Source of the DNA: Candidatus Aegiribacteria sp.
GTDB taxonomy: Bacteria; Fermentibacterota; Fermentibacteria; Fermentibacterales; Fermentibacteraceae
Length of the DNA: 6,229 nucleotides
NCBI GenBank assembly: GCA_030634715.1
Contig: DAOWAG010000085.1
Coordinates: forward strand, 1 to 6,229
Direction of reading: 5' to 3'
The notes beneath the pieces are model-generated. The model saw nothing but the letters and a program-made list of their open reading frames with translations, was not told where the DNA came from and ran no database searches. The position numbers were made by a program, and so were the translations under genes. Positions 1 through 5,553 of the stretch are shown here, piece by piece. How positions within the stretch are numbered: the first letter of the stretch is position 1; each line of letters begins with the position of its first letter.

Positions 1-687
1 AGTATAGTTCTCAGGCAGTATGATATTCAGTCCGCTAACATCGGATATGGATCTGAGAACAGTCCGAAGATTTGCATCAACCACATCGACAGTGATGTTT
101 CTTCCCCCTGTTCCAGCCCATTCCACCGGAAATCCATCATCAACCTGCCGATGGGCTTCACTTATCCTTACACCTCTGGAAGCTGTGGAAACCGTACGTC
201 CGGATAAACTTGTTGATCCAGGAGAAGACAGCGGCGCGACATCTCCGCCTGTGATGACCGGTTCAACATATTCAGAAGTAGCTGACCAGGACGCAAATGG
301 AATTCCTGAAGGATCTGTCTGCATTTCAAGGGTAAGTATATTGCCATTGAGAGAAGCAGTGTAGTTAATCAACTCACCATTGACATCGATGATAATTCTT
401 ACAATTCCCTCGGGTGGCGCCTTGTACTGACTGGTTCTGATTGACGCTACACCACCTCTCCCGACGGAGAAGTCTGTAGAAGGAAGTGCATGAACCGCAT
501 TTCCAATATCCAGTACAATCCTCATTGGATCTGTCAGCAGGAATCTTTCGTAGGAGATTGATTCATCAGCAGTAATTGTGACGAGAGTCACGTTGCCGCC
601 GGGCACAACCGATATATCGGTAACCCTATACGCCACAACCGGCATGGCCAGAAGTAGCAAAAGACTACATACGGTAAACAGACGCAT
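1..687 (-). CDS. pilQ: PilQ-type secretin, N-terminal part (runs off the left edge)
   Basis: This frame is open from the ATG at 687 to the window edge and gives 229 residues with no stop, so it is the 5' part of a longer gene. Residues 1-19 are a signal peptide (Arg, Leu-rich core, cleavage near VVA/YRV). Residues about 22-122 fit an AMIN domain, the PilQ module that binds peptidoglycan, including a DPMRIVLDIG segment and a second RIIIDV strand. A Ser/Gly/Thr-rich linker follows (about 123-195). From about 197 the sequence matches the start of the secretin N0/STN domain, with DANLRTVLRSISDVSGLNI as key segment. AMIN followed by N0 is the PilQ order. The beta-barrel pore region lies outside the window. 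The start overlaps the pilP stop by one base (TGATG), with AAGGTGG six bases upstream, implying translational coupling. Role by family: outer-membrane channel for the pilus. The identification is firm from domain order and operon position. Confidence 0.9.
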   Translation of the reverse strand, partial: MRLFTVCSLLLLLAMPVVAYRVTDISVVPGGNVTLVTITADESISYERFLLTDPMRIVLDIGNAVHALPSTDFSVGRGGVASIRTSQYKAPPEGIVRIIIDVNGELINYTASLNGNILTLEMQTDPSGIPFASWSATSEYVEPVITGGDVAPLSSPGSTSLSGRTVSTASRGVRISEAHRQVDDGFPVEWAGTGGRNITVDVVDANLRTVLRSISDVSGLNIILPENYT

Positions 688-2099
688 CACAAACCACCTT
701 CTTCATGTAGACGCAAGGAGTAGATGGTAGGAATTGTGGTCTCCCCTCCACCTCTCGCGCTATAAGTAATAATAACATACTGAATTACAATAACTTCATT
801 ACTGGTAATCTCGGCCACGTGTGAATTGTATGCCAGGTCAGTTCCCTCGTAGAGTATGTACGAAACACCAGCTCCATCCTCAACGAGTGCCTGGTCTCCA
901 CCAATTGGATCAAGCGTGATTCCAACAAGCCTGAATTCCTCAATCGAAATACTCGTGAGATCGCGTCTTGCATCTCTTCCTGCATCAGTGAATTCAGTGA
1001 AGGGATCAGGTCTGATGGAAACGGATTCATAGATTCTGAAGGTTCCGCTTCCAGCCATGATCATATCTTCGACAGATTCAGTTGAACCCTGCATACCTTC
1101 CGTATTCTGACCGGCCAATGAGCAGAATACCCTTTCTGTTTCGTAATATGGTAAGTTTGTTTCAACTGATCCAAGTTCGGTAAATACAGTTATCCCATGA
1201 TCATCAATTGCCCAGAACGGTTCATTGAAATGATCAAGAGAGATAAGTTCTGAAGGAGTGAAAGATGGAGATTCAGCAAGGATTTCGTCTGGTTCAATCA
1301 CCGAAGAAATGCCTTTCTCCGTCATAACAAGTCCATCTGAATACAGATAACCGCTTGAATGATAATTCCATTCATTCGCGGCCGTTCTAACGAAAATGCT
1401 TTCATCTGATCCCATATAAAGAATGTTCTGTGATACTGCGAGAACATACCCGTCAGGAGAATCCTCGAATTGCCACAGATCAATCGACGGATCCAGAAGA
1501 GCAATTCCACCTCCCTGAAGTCTGAAGATCCAGTCCTGTCCGATCAGCTGTAGATCTCCCGCTGGGTCCAGCTGCGGACTTGGAGAAAATACTTCAAATC
1601 CACTTTCATTCTTTATAGCAATAGCGCCTGTCTCATCCAGTATAGCAATGCTTCCACTCTGAATCTCAAGCTCCACAGGTCTGAATCCTTCAGGGAGCGC
1701 TCCAGGTATTATTTCACAATCTTCCACACTGAATGCGAGTAATTCATTTTCTGTCAGAAATACCGGATTTTCATCCAGAATATCGAAGTCGAGGACATCT
1801 TCAACCCCCTCGATGAAGTATGCCTTCCATTTAGCGTTAGAGACACTGAACTCAAGAAGGTTACCTCCGTCGAACAGCAGCCAGGTTGAAACTTCTCCTG
1901 CTTCAGTAAGCAAAGGCGGAGCCTGTGACAACGTCAGCTCGATCCAGCCATGAACATCCGGATGAGAGACTACCGTGACAGGAGTATCTGTCTGATCCGT
2001 CAGAACTGCTGAATCATCGGATTTATTACATCCGGAAAATATGAACACTCCCGCAGTCATCAGAAGGGCTGCTGTGAGTGTTCCTTTTGAAAAACTCAT
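687..2099 (-). CDS. pilP: Large lipoprotein: propeller-like N-terminal region fused to a C-terminal PilP domain
   Basis: 470 residues from the ATG at 2099. An in-frame ATG at 2174 lies inside pilO, and the lipoprotein signal begins at 2099, so 2099 is chosen. Residues 1-23 are a signal peptide ending FSG before Cys24; Phe at -3 is slightly atypical for a lipobox. Residues about 355-466 match PilP: an RPDPF segment (family RDPF), SIEEFRLVGI, ALVEDGAG, a YEGT turn, then alternating strands to a final SLRL. PilP joins PilN/PilO to the secretin in the periplasm, and the position between pilO and pilQ is canonical. PilP is normally about 170-180 residues. Here about 300 extra residues (roughly 50-350) precede the PilP domain. 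They contain about seven loosely repeated units starting near 71, 104, 144, 184, 216, 253 and 286, each with hydrophobic strands around a short Gly/Asp turn, suggesting a seven-bladed beta-propeller. The PilP domain call is fairly strong; the propeller is inferred by eye. Confidence 0.82.
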   Translation of the reverse strand: MSFSKGTLTAALLMTAGVFIFSGCNKSDDSAVLTDQTDTPVTVVSHPDVHGWIELTLSQAPPLLTEAGEVSTWLLFDGGNLLEFSVSNAKWKAYFIEGVEDVLDFDILDENPVFLTENELLAFSVEDCEIIPGALPEGFRPVELEIQSGSIAILDETGAIAIKNESGFEVFSPSPQLDPAGDLQLIGQDWIFRLQGGGIALLDPSIDLWQFEDSPDGYVLAVSQNILYMGSDESIFVRTAANEWNYHSSGYLYSDGLVMTEKGISSVIEPDEILAESPSFTPSELISLDHFNEPFWAIDDHGITVFTELGSVETNLPYYETERVFCSLAGQNTEGMQGSTESVEDMIMAGSGTFRIYESVSIRPDPFTEFTDAGRDARRDLTSISIEEFRLVGITLDPIGGDQALVEDGAGVSYILYEGTDLAYNSHVAEITSNEVIVIQYVIITYSARGGGETTIPTIYSLRLHEEGGL

Positions 2100-2106
2100 A
2101 ACTTCT

Positions 2107-2112
2107 CCTCCC
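2107..2112 (-). promoter_or_regulatory. Ribosome binding site that fixes the pilP start
   Basis: The minus strand reads GGGAGG here, seven bases before the ATG at 2099 and just after the pilO stop (TAG at 2118-2116). It supports 2099 rather than the in-frame ATG at 2174, which lies inside pilO and would put a non-signal-like extension before the lipoprotein signal peptide. Confidence 0.75.
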
Positions 2113-2115
2113 TTC

Positions 2116-2673
2116 CTATGGCTGCACGAAGGCTGAAACTGTAAAAGTCGCAACCATATTGTCGTAATTTCCATCAGAAGCTTTCTGCTGGATAACAGAC
2201 AGGTTGGATACGGAAGTAATCATCATCTGCTGAGTAAGTTGATCTAGATATACTCCGAGCCTGTGAAAACGTCCTGAAAGCTGCACCTGCCAGCCATAAA
2301 TAAGATAATCCCCCTGAGTTACAGGAGGCAGTGGTGTAAGAACGATGATCTTAAGCCCGCTGTTTTCAGCCTTCTCTGTCAGCATATCGAGAACTTCATC
2401 CTGATCATAGCTTCGAGGAAGATATCTATCGAGTTCCGAAAGCTGCTGAGTTAGAAGATTGATCTCCTGTTCGGTTATTGCCATGTCAGCTGATGTTCCG
2501 GATTGAAGCGAAATAAGCTCTGCCTGTTTCATCTCAAGATTCTGTTCGGCGAGTTCTATTCTGTCAACAAGATCGGCGGATATCGATCTCGGGTAGAAGT
2601 AGATTAGTGCCACAATCAGAAGAACACCGACTATTAGAATATAAAACCTGGGGTCTCGAAGGTATTTATTCAT
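2116..2673 (-). CDS. pilO: PilO, type IV pilus inner-membrane alignment protein
   Basis: 185 residues, slightly shorter than well-studied PilO proteins (about 200-210). A short cytoplasmic N-terminus (1-9) is followed by one transmembrane helix (about 10-27), then a periplasmic coiled coil (about 32-83, rich in Glu, Gln and Leu), then a ferredoxin-like domain (about 85-185). The segment QVQLSGRFHRLGVYLDQLT followed by ITSVSNLSV matches the PilO signature in which a Gly-x-[YF]-His strand-helix precedes a 'vsnlsl' strand. By family knowledge PilO pairs with PilN through the coiled coil and the periplasmic domains, and the pair holds PilP. The ATG at 2673 follows AAGGGGGGTGAA, a strong though closely spaced ribosome binding site. 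The gene is preceded by a 42-nt gap after the small lipoprotein gene and followed by a 16-nt gap before pilP. Confidence 0.9.
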   Translation of the reverse strand: MNKYLRDPRFYILIVGVLLIVALIYFYPRSISADLVDRIELAEQNLEMKQAELISLQSGTSADMAITEQEINLLTQQLSELDRYLPRSYDQDEVLDMLTEKAENSGLKIIVLTPLPPVTQGDYLIYGWQVQLSGRFHRLGVYLDQLTQQMMITSVSNLSVIQQKASDGNYDNMVATFTVSAFVQP

Positions 2674-2694
2674 TTCACCCCCCTTATCTGTCTC

Positions 2695-2709
2695 CTGTTA
2701 TTGTAACAG
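2695..2709. repeat. Perfect 6-bp inverted repeat in the gap upstream of pilO
   Basis: CTGTTA-TTG-TAACAG is a perfect dyad with a 3-nt centre, in the only sizeable gap inside the operon (2674-2715). The stem is too short and AU-rich to be a convincing terminator and has no U-tract. It could be a weak mRNA structure, an operator, or chance. A nine-codon ATG-to-TAA frame (2713-2684) covers the same bases and is not called as a gene. Confidence 0.3.
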
Positions 2710-2715
2710 TCATTC

Positions 2716-3138
2716 TCAGGACCCACCGGATCCGGATTCCTCGACGAAATCTGTCAGACTGATGGAATAGAGTGACAATGTGTCACCCCCGAAGATCGTA
2801 AAGTATTCAGAATCACCATATTCGTATGTTTTATTTCCGTGGAATGCTGTAACAGCAAATGTAGCACTGCCGGGAGTGCCACCGAATGATTCCTCTCCCA
2901 TTTCCGGGTACAACTGAATCTCAATTACAAACTCACCTAAAGCATCAGTCGTTACAACATAAGTTTCCTGGGTTCCAATAGTCATCACACCTATACCATC
3001 GGCAAATTGGCTAAATGTTGAATCAAAATAGATAGTGCCGGTCACCCATATCCTGGTATCCTCCATACCGACAGGGTTACACCCGGCAGCTAAAATAGCA
3101 AGCAACAAAGCCGCTGCAGATATTATCTTTATCCTCAT
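2716..3138 (-). CDS. Small lipoprotein of unknown function inserted between pilMN and pilO
   Basis: 140 residues. The N-terminus is a lipoprotein signal: MRIK, a hydrophobic Ala/Leu/Ile stretch, then LAAGC with Cys20 as the predicted lipidated residue. The mature part is beta-rich: strands at about 30-36 (WVTGTIYF) and 60-76 (YVVTTDALGEFVIEI), then ATFAVTAF (about 92-99), and a Gly/Ser tail. The VTGTIYF ... TTDALGEFVI pattern resembles carboxypeptidase-regulatory-like or other Ig-like beta-sandwich domains (G-x-[IV] strand, then 'tDa.GeF'), but I do not recognise a named family. The start overlaps the pilMN stop as ATGA, with GGGGAGG four bases upstream, so it is very likely translated with pilMN. 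It is not a standard PilMNOPQ member. From its place it may decorate or stabilise the periplasmic or outer-membrane part of the pilus machine, which is inference only. Confidence 0.85.
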   Translation of the reverse strand: MRIKIISAAALLLAILAAGCNPVGMEDTRIWVTGTIYFDSTFSQFADGIGVMTIGTQETYVVTTDALGEFVIEIQLYPEMGEESFGGTPGSATFAVTAFHGNKTYEYGDSEYFTIFGGDTLSLYSISLTDFVEESGSGGS

Positions 3139-4967
3139 AATTCCTCCCCTGTATCTCCGGGATGATTCTGCGATTCTTCTTCTACATCAGAGTCAGCGAA
3201 AATACTGCTCAGATCCCTTGAAGATCCGGCAAATTCACCAACCATAGATGATAACGCTACAGGATTTACGCCAATCGTCATCTCGAAATTATATCTTCTA
3301 CTTCCACTTCCAGTTACGTTTGCCGCTGAAGCGAGCGTGTAAGTCTGTCCATAATCTGCAAGCGAGAATAGAGGTGTGTGCCCATCCGGCATTATTTCAA
3401 CAATCTCACGCTGAAATTCAATAATATCTCCCCAGGTTTTCGCTACACCGGAGATACTGATTTCACGCGGAGCTAAGACCATTCTGGTAAGATAAATACC
3501 TTTCTCACTTGCAGAGCCCGGTGCGATTACATCGGGATAGATCGCTCGGCAAAGGTATTCAACAATGTAGACTGTATATTTCTGATTGAGTGAAAGATCA
3601 AGGATCTGTTGCTGTTTTCTTTCAACCATATTTCTCAATCGTTCAGCTTCGACCTGCTGATCAAGCTGCAAGCCAAGCTGAGATATCTGCTCTGTGACCA
3701 GATCAATTTCCTGGTTCAATTCCGTTTCGTGAGTCTTCAGATCCTGATAATCCATATATGCTATCACTCCACCGGCAATGAGACCAAGGAATGGAATAAT
3801 ACAGAGAATTGTCAGAATGGAAGATGGTTCAGCGGCTGAAGGGATTCCGGGAGCAGCTCTTCTCTTGCCTTCAGGCTGTTCAAGTATGTTGATATCAACC
3901 ATGCTGGTCTCATATCCCCGCAGCGCGAGTCCGATGGAAACTGCAAGTACCGCGCCCAGGGAGTCAAGATTCTCATCACTGATGACAGTTTCGGGAACAG
4001 TAATGTTCCTGAAGGGCTGGAAGTGCTCAACTGGAAGTCCGTGCTGCTCACTGAGTATCGTCGCGAGCCCGGGCATAAGTGAGCATCCTCCGCTGATGTA
4101 CATTTTATCTATTCTGGTGTTCTCACCGGAAGCCTGATAAGTTATGAAAGATCTCCTGATACTTGTAGACAATTCCTCAATAACCCTGCCGATCGCAGTA
4201 TGCACTTCTTCCGAAGATACACCGTCCGGCACATTACCTTTGAGAACACCAAGGGCAACGTCGTATTCAAAACCAAGCGATCTCTGCAGGGCTTCAACAA
4301 ATCTCGATCCTCCTATCGAAAGATCGCGGTTGAAACTTGGGAGCCCTTCACGAACAACAACCATGTTCGTAACCTCGGCACCGATGTTCAGGATTGTTAC
4401 GCATTCATCACCTGCTGGCCTGTAGGCGTGCTGATAAACCCTCTGCAGAGAAAACTGCTCAAGTTCAATTGTAGATGGCTTCAGTCCAGCTCCTTGCAAG
4501 ATACCTCGATGAAGGTCAACTACTTCTTTCTTGGCTGCGACCAGCAGCACCTCCATCTGTCCCGGAGAGATCTCAGGGTTAATTATCTTGAAATCAAGAC
4601 TGACTTCATCGATCCTGAATGGGATATGCTGTTCAGCTTCCCATTGGATTGCCTGCCGAGCCTCTTGTTCTGACATTTTTTCCATTGGTATCCTTCGAAC
4701 TATCACACTTCTTCCGGATACCGCACTATGGATATTTCTACTACTGGTTTTAATACCGGCCTGCCGTACGACATCGTGAACAGTATCTATCAGATGTTCG
4801 CGGTTTACGACTTCACCATCTACAATCGTACCAGGAGATAACTCCTGGATCGCATAACTCGACAGGGTTACTGCTTTGCTTGATCCTGTCAGTTGTACAA
4901 CTTTGATTGAATGGCTGCCGATATCAAGACCAACAGTTCCCCCGCCTGATTTTCCGAAGATGAACAT
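3135..4967 (-). CDS. pilM/pilN: PilM-PilN fusion protein of the type IV pilus alignment complex
   Basis: 610 residues. Residues about 8-352 are PilM, an actin/FtsA-fold cytoplasmic protein: phosphate-1 motif GLDIGSHSIKVVQL (13-26), phosphate-2-like ILNIGAEVTNMVVV (192-205), and adenosine motif YISGGCSLMPGL (290-301), ending SIGLALRG as free PilM proteins do. At 357-370 comes VDINILEQPEGKRR, the counterpart of the PilN N-terminal 'INLLP' motif that docks on PilM. PilN continues with a transmembrane helix (about 384-404), a coiled coil (about 408-458), a periplasmic ferredoxin-like domain (about 460-570) and an acidic tail (580-610). Free PilM is about 350 residues and PilN about 180-220, so both look complete. 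No stop or frameshift separates them. The ATG at 4967 has GAGGAAGGGAAG just upstream. In the phosphate-2 motif Asn194 replaces the Asp usual in PilM. Role: scaffold linking cytoplasmic motor components to PilO/PilP. Confidence 0.92.
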   Translation of the reverse strand: MFIFGKSGGGTVGLDIGSHSIKVVQLTGSSKAVTLSSYAIQELSPGTIVDGEVVNREHLIDTVHDVVRQAGIKTSSRNIHSAVSGRSVIVRRIPMEKMSEQEARQAIQWEAEQHIPFRIDEVSLDFKIINPEISPGQMEVLLVAAKKEVVDLHRGILQGAGLKPSTIELEQFSLQRVYQHAYRPAGDECVTILNIGAEVTNMVVVREGLPSFNRDLSIGGSRFVEALQRSLGFEYDVALGVLKGNVPDGVSSEEVHTAIGRVIEELSTSIRRSFITYQASGENTRIDKMYISGGCSLMPGLATILSEQHGLPVEHFQPFRNITVPETVISDENLDSLGAVLAVSIGLALRGYETSMVDINILEQPEGKRRAAPGIPSAAEPSSILTILCIIPFLGLIAGGVIAYMDYQDLKTHETELNQEIDLVTEQISQLGLQLDQQVEAERLRNMVERKQQQILDLSLNQKYTVYIVEYLCRAIYPDVIAPGSASEKGIYLTRMVLAPREISISGVAKTWGDIIEFQREIVEIMPDGHTPLFSLADYGQTYTLASAANVTGSGSRRYNFEMTIGVNPVALSSMVGEFAGSSRDLSSIFADSDVEEESQNHPGDTGEEL

Positions 4968-5071
4968 TATCTTCCCTTCCTCAGGTAGTTGTCCGCCTGT
5001 TTCATAAAATACTTCAACTCAACTAATCTTCCTACTTCATCATGAATATTAACGAATTTAATATTATTCAT
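4967..5071 (-). CDS. Possible 34-residue leader ORF overlapping the pilMN start
   Basis: ATG at 5071 to TAA at 4969-4967, sharing one base with the pilMN start (TAATG). The product starts MNNIKFVNIHDEVG and ends with a Lys/Arg-rich, helix-prone stretch (YFMKQADNYLRKGR). The TAATG junction and the helix-like composition favour a real, coupled ORF. Against it, the purine run AGAAGG abuts the ATG with no spacer, the frame is short, and the AT-rich inverted repeat covers codons 1-10. An in-frame TTG further in (GTAGGAAG upstream) is another possible start. I recognise no family. If the promoter candidate at 5061-5088 is correct, the ATG at 5071 would not be transcribed, so the two calls exclude each other. 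Confidence 0.33.
   Translation of the reverse strand: MNNIKFVNIHDEVGRLVELKYFMKQADNYLRKGR
5042..5071. repeat. AT-rich inverted repeat upstream of pilMN (operator or hairpin candidate)
   Basis: The core is a perfect 8-bp inverted repeat, AATATTAA (5045-5052) and TTAATATT (5058-5065), around a 5-nt centre. Outer arms ATGAAT (5042-5047) and ATTCAT (5066-5071) extend the symmetry with a 3-nt offset. It lies between the divergent pilMN and ribbon-helix-helix-like genes and overlaps the possible -10 element and the start of the 34-codon ORF. It could be a repressor site or an mRNA hairpin. No poly-T run follows in either direction, so a terminator is unlikely. Confidence 0.5.
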
Positions 5072-5088
5072 CCTTCTAATCCATGCAA
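5061..5088 (-). promoter_or_regulatory. Weak sigma-70-like promoter candidate for the pil operon
   Basis: On the minus strand, TTGCAT (5088-5083) is followed after 16 bases by TAATAT (5066-5061). Each matches its consensus at four of six positions. Transcription would start near 5054, giving a leader of roughly 85-90 nt before the pilMN ATG. The region is AT-rich, so such matches arise easily by chance, and an alternative sigma factor cannot be excluded. Confidence 0.2.
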
Positions 5089-5113
5089 GTCCCTGAAAAT
5101 CCCCACAAGTTCC
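5074..5113 (-). repeat. Degenerate 20-bp direct repeat upstream of pilMN
   Basis: On the minus strand two adjacent 20-base units (5113-5094 and 5093-5074) share 13 of 20 bases, with the conserved part GG-x-ACTTG followed by GGATT. A period of about two helical turns would place both boxes on one DNA face, overlapping or just upstream of the -35 candidate. This could be a pair of regulator sites or chance similarity. Confidence 0.25.
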
Positions 5114-5176
5114 TGCAATTTTTGACTATCAGAACTTTACAACCATTCAAGCCCCGCGTCAATACCCTAACTTCAT

Positions 5177-5192
5177 AACTATGGAACTATGG
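5177..5192. repeat. Tandem 8-bp repeat upstream of the ribbon-helix-helix-like gene
   Basis: AACTATGG occurs twice head to tail and is followed by a further AA. TTCATA flanks the pair at 5172-5177 and 5196-5201. Short tandem boxes near the start of a ribbon-helix-helix gene can be autoregulatory operators, but nothing here proves binding. Confidence 0.35.
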
Positions 5193-5207
5193 AATTTCAT
5201 ACCTAGC

Positions 5208-5236
5208 TTGACTCGTAATGTCAAATGGAATATCTT
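5208..5236 (+). promoter_or_regulatory. Weak promoter candidate for the ribbon-helix-helix-like gene
   Basis: TTGACT (5208-5213) matches the -35 consensus at five of six positions. After a 17-base spacer, TATCTT (5231-5236) matches the -10 consensus at four of six. The predicted transcript would start about 5242-5243, leaving only some 11 nt before the ATG at 5254, so the ribosome binding site would sit at the very 5' end. A second TTGACT at 5122-5127 lacks a good -10. Confidence 0.22.
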
Positions 5237-5243
5237 CCCGCTC

Positions 5244-5248
5244 GGAGG
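5244..5248 (+). promoter_or_regulatory. Ribosome binding site that fixes the start at 5254
   Basis: GGAGG with a five-base spacer to the ATG at 5254. The in-frame ATG at 5218 lacks a comparable site and would place this GGAGG inside the coding sequence, so 5254 is preferred. Confidence 0.75.
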
Positions 5249-5253
5249 TTCAA

Positions 5254-5550
5254 ATGAAAATGAAAAAATCATCTGATTTCGTTTCAAACATTTCGGATAT
5301 ACAGGAGCATTCAGATCCTACTGTCAGATTAACTGTTCCTGTCAGACCAGACCAGGAGGAACTGCTGACGAGAATCGCTCGAACCATTACTCAAAACCGT
5401 GATAACGAGCACAGAGCGCAGAGAATTACAAAGGCAACTATTATCAGAGCATACATCGACGCTCTTTCAGCATTACTAATAGACATAAGTAATATCAGTG
5501 ATGAAAGAACTCTTCTTCAGCGCATTCTTGATTATCTGAATAAGAAATGA
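5254..5550 (+). CDS. Small ribbon-helix-helix-like DNA-binding protein (putative regulator)
   Basis: 98 residues from the ATG at 5254. After a polar, Lys/Ser-rich N-terminus (1-20), a single strand TVRLTVPV (about 23-30) is followed by helix 1 (about 33-47, DQEELLTRIARTI), a long polar loop (48-57, with Arg, Asn and Asp), then helix 2 (about 59-76, TKATIIRAYIDALSALL) and a further C-terminal helix (about 82-96). Strand-helix-helix with 'TKATIIRAYIDAL' resembles CopG/Arc-type ribbon-helix-helix proteins, where paired strands bind the major groove. The inter-helix loop is longer than usual. It is transcribed away from the pil operon across a 286-bp region with several repeats, so it may control itself, the pil operon or both. 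No toxin gene adjoins it, which argues against a plain antitoxin. The fold is inferred from pattern, not from a recognised family member. Confidence 0.75.
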   Translation: MKMKKSSDFVSNISDIQEHSDPTVRLTVPVRPDQEELLTRIARTITQNRDNEHRAQRITKATIIRAYIDALSALLIDISNISDERTLLQRILDYLNKK

Positions 5551-5553
5551 TTC

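Noticed and set aside
20..364. Plus-strand open frame of 114 codons
   Set aside because: It is antisense to the secretin gene, whose minus-strand frame has a signal peptide, AMIN domain and N0 motif. The plus-strand product has no recognisable features and a composition typical of a reversed coding strand.
2100..2174. Longer pilP start at 2174
   Set aside because: It lies within the pilO coding sequence, lacks a good ribosome binding site, and would bury the lipoprotein signal peptide that begins at the 2099 start.
3778..4137. Plus-strand open frame of 119 codons
   Set aside because: Antisense to the PilM-PilN fusion in a region with clear actin-fold motifs; no ribosome binding site and Ser/Pro-rich shadow composition.
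4200..4673. Plus-strand open frame of 157 codons
   Set aside because: The longest antisense frame, but it lies wholly within the conserved PilM domain and shows no domain, signal or plausible start site.
5042..5071. Rho-independent terminator
   Set aside because: The inverted repeat is entirely AT-rich with no GC stem and no following T-run, and it lies between divergent gene starts.
5218..5253. Longer start at 5218 for the ribbon-helix-helix-like gene
   Set aside because: The strong GGAGG at 5244-5248 is ideally spaced for the ATG at 5254, and the 12 extra residues add nothing recognisable.
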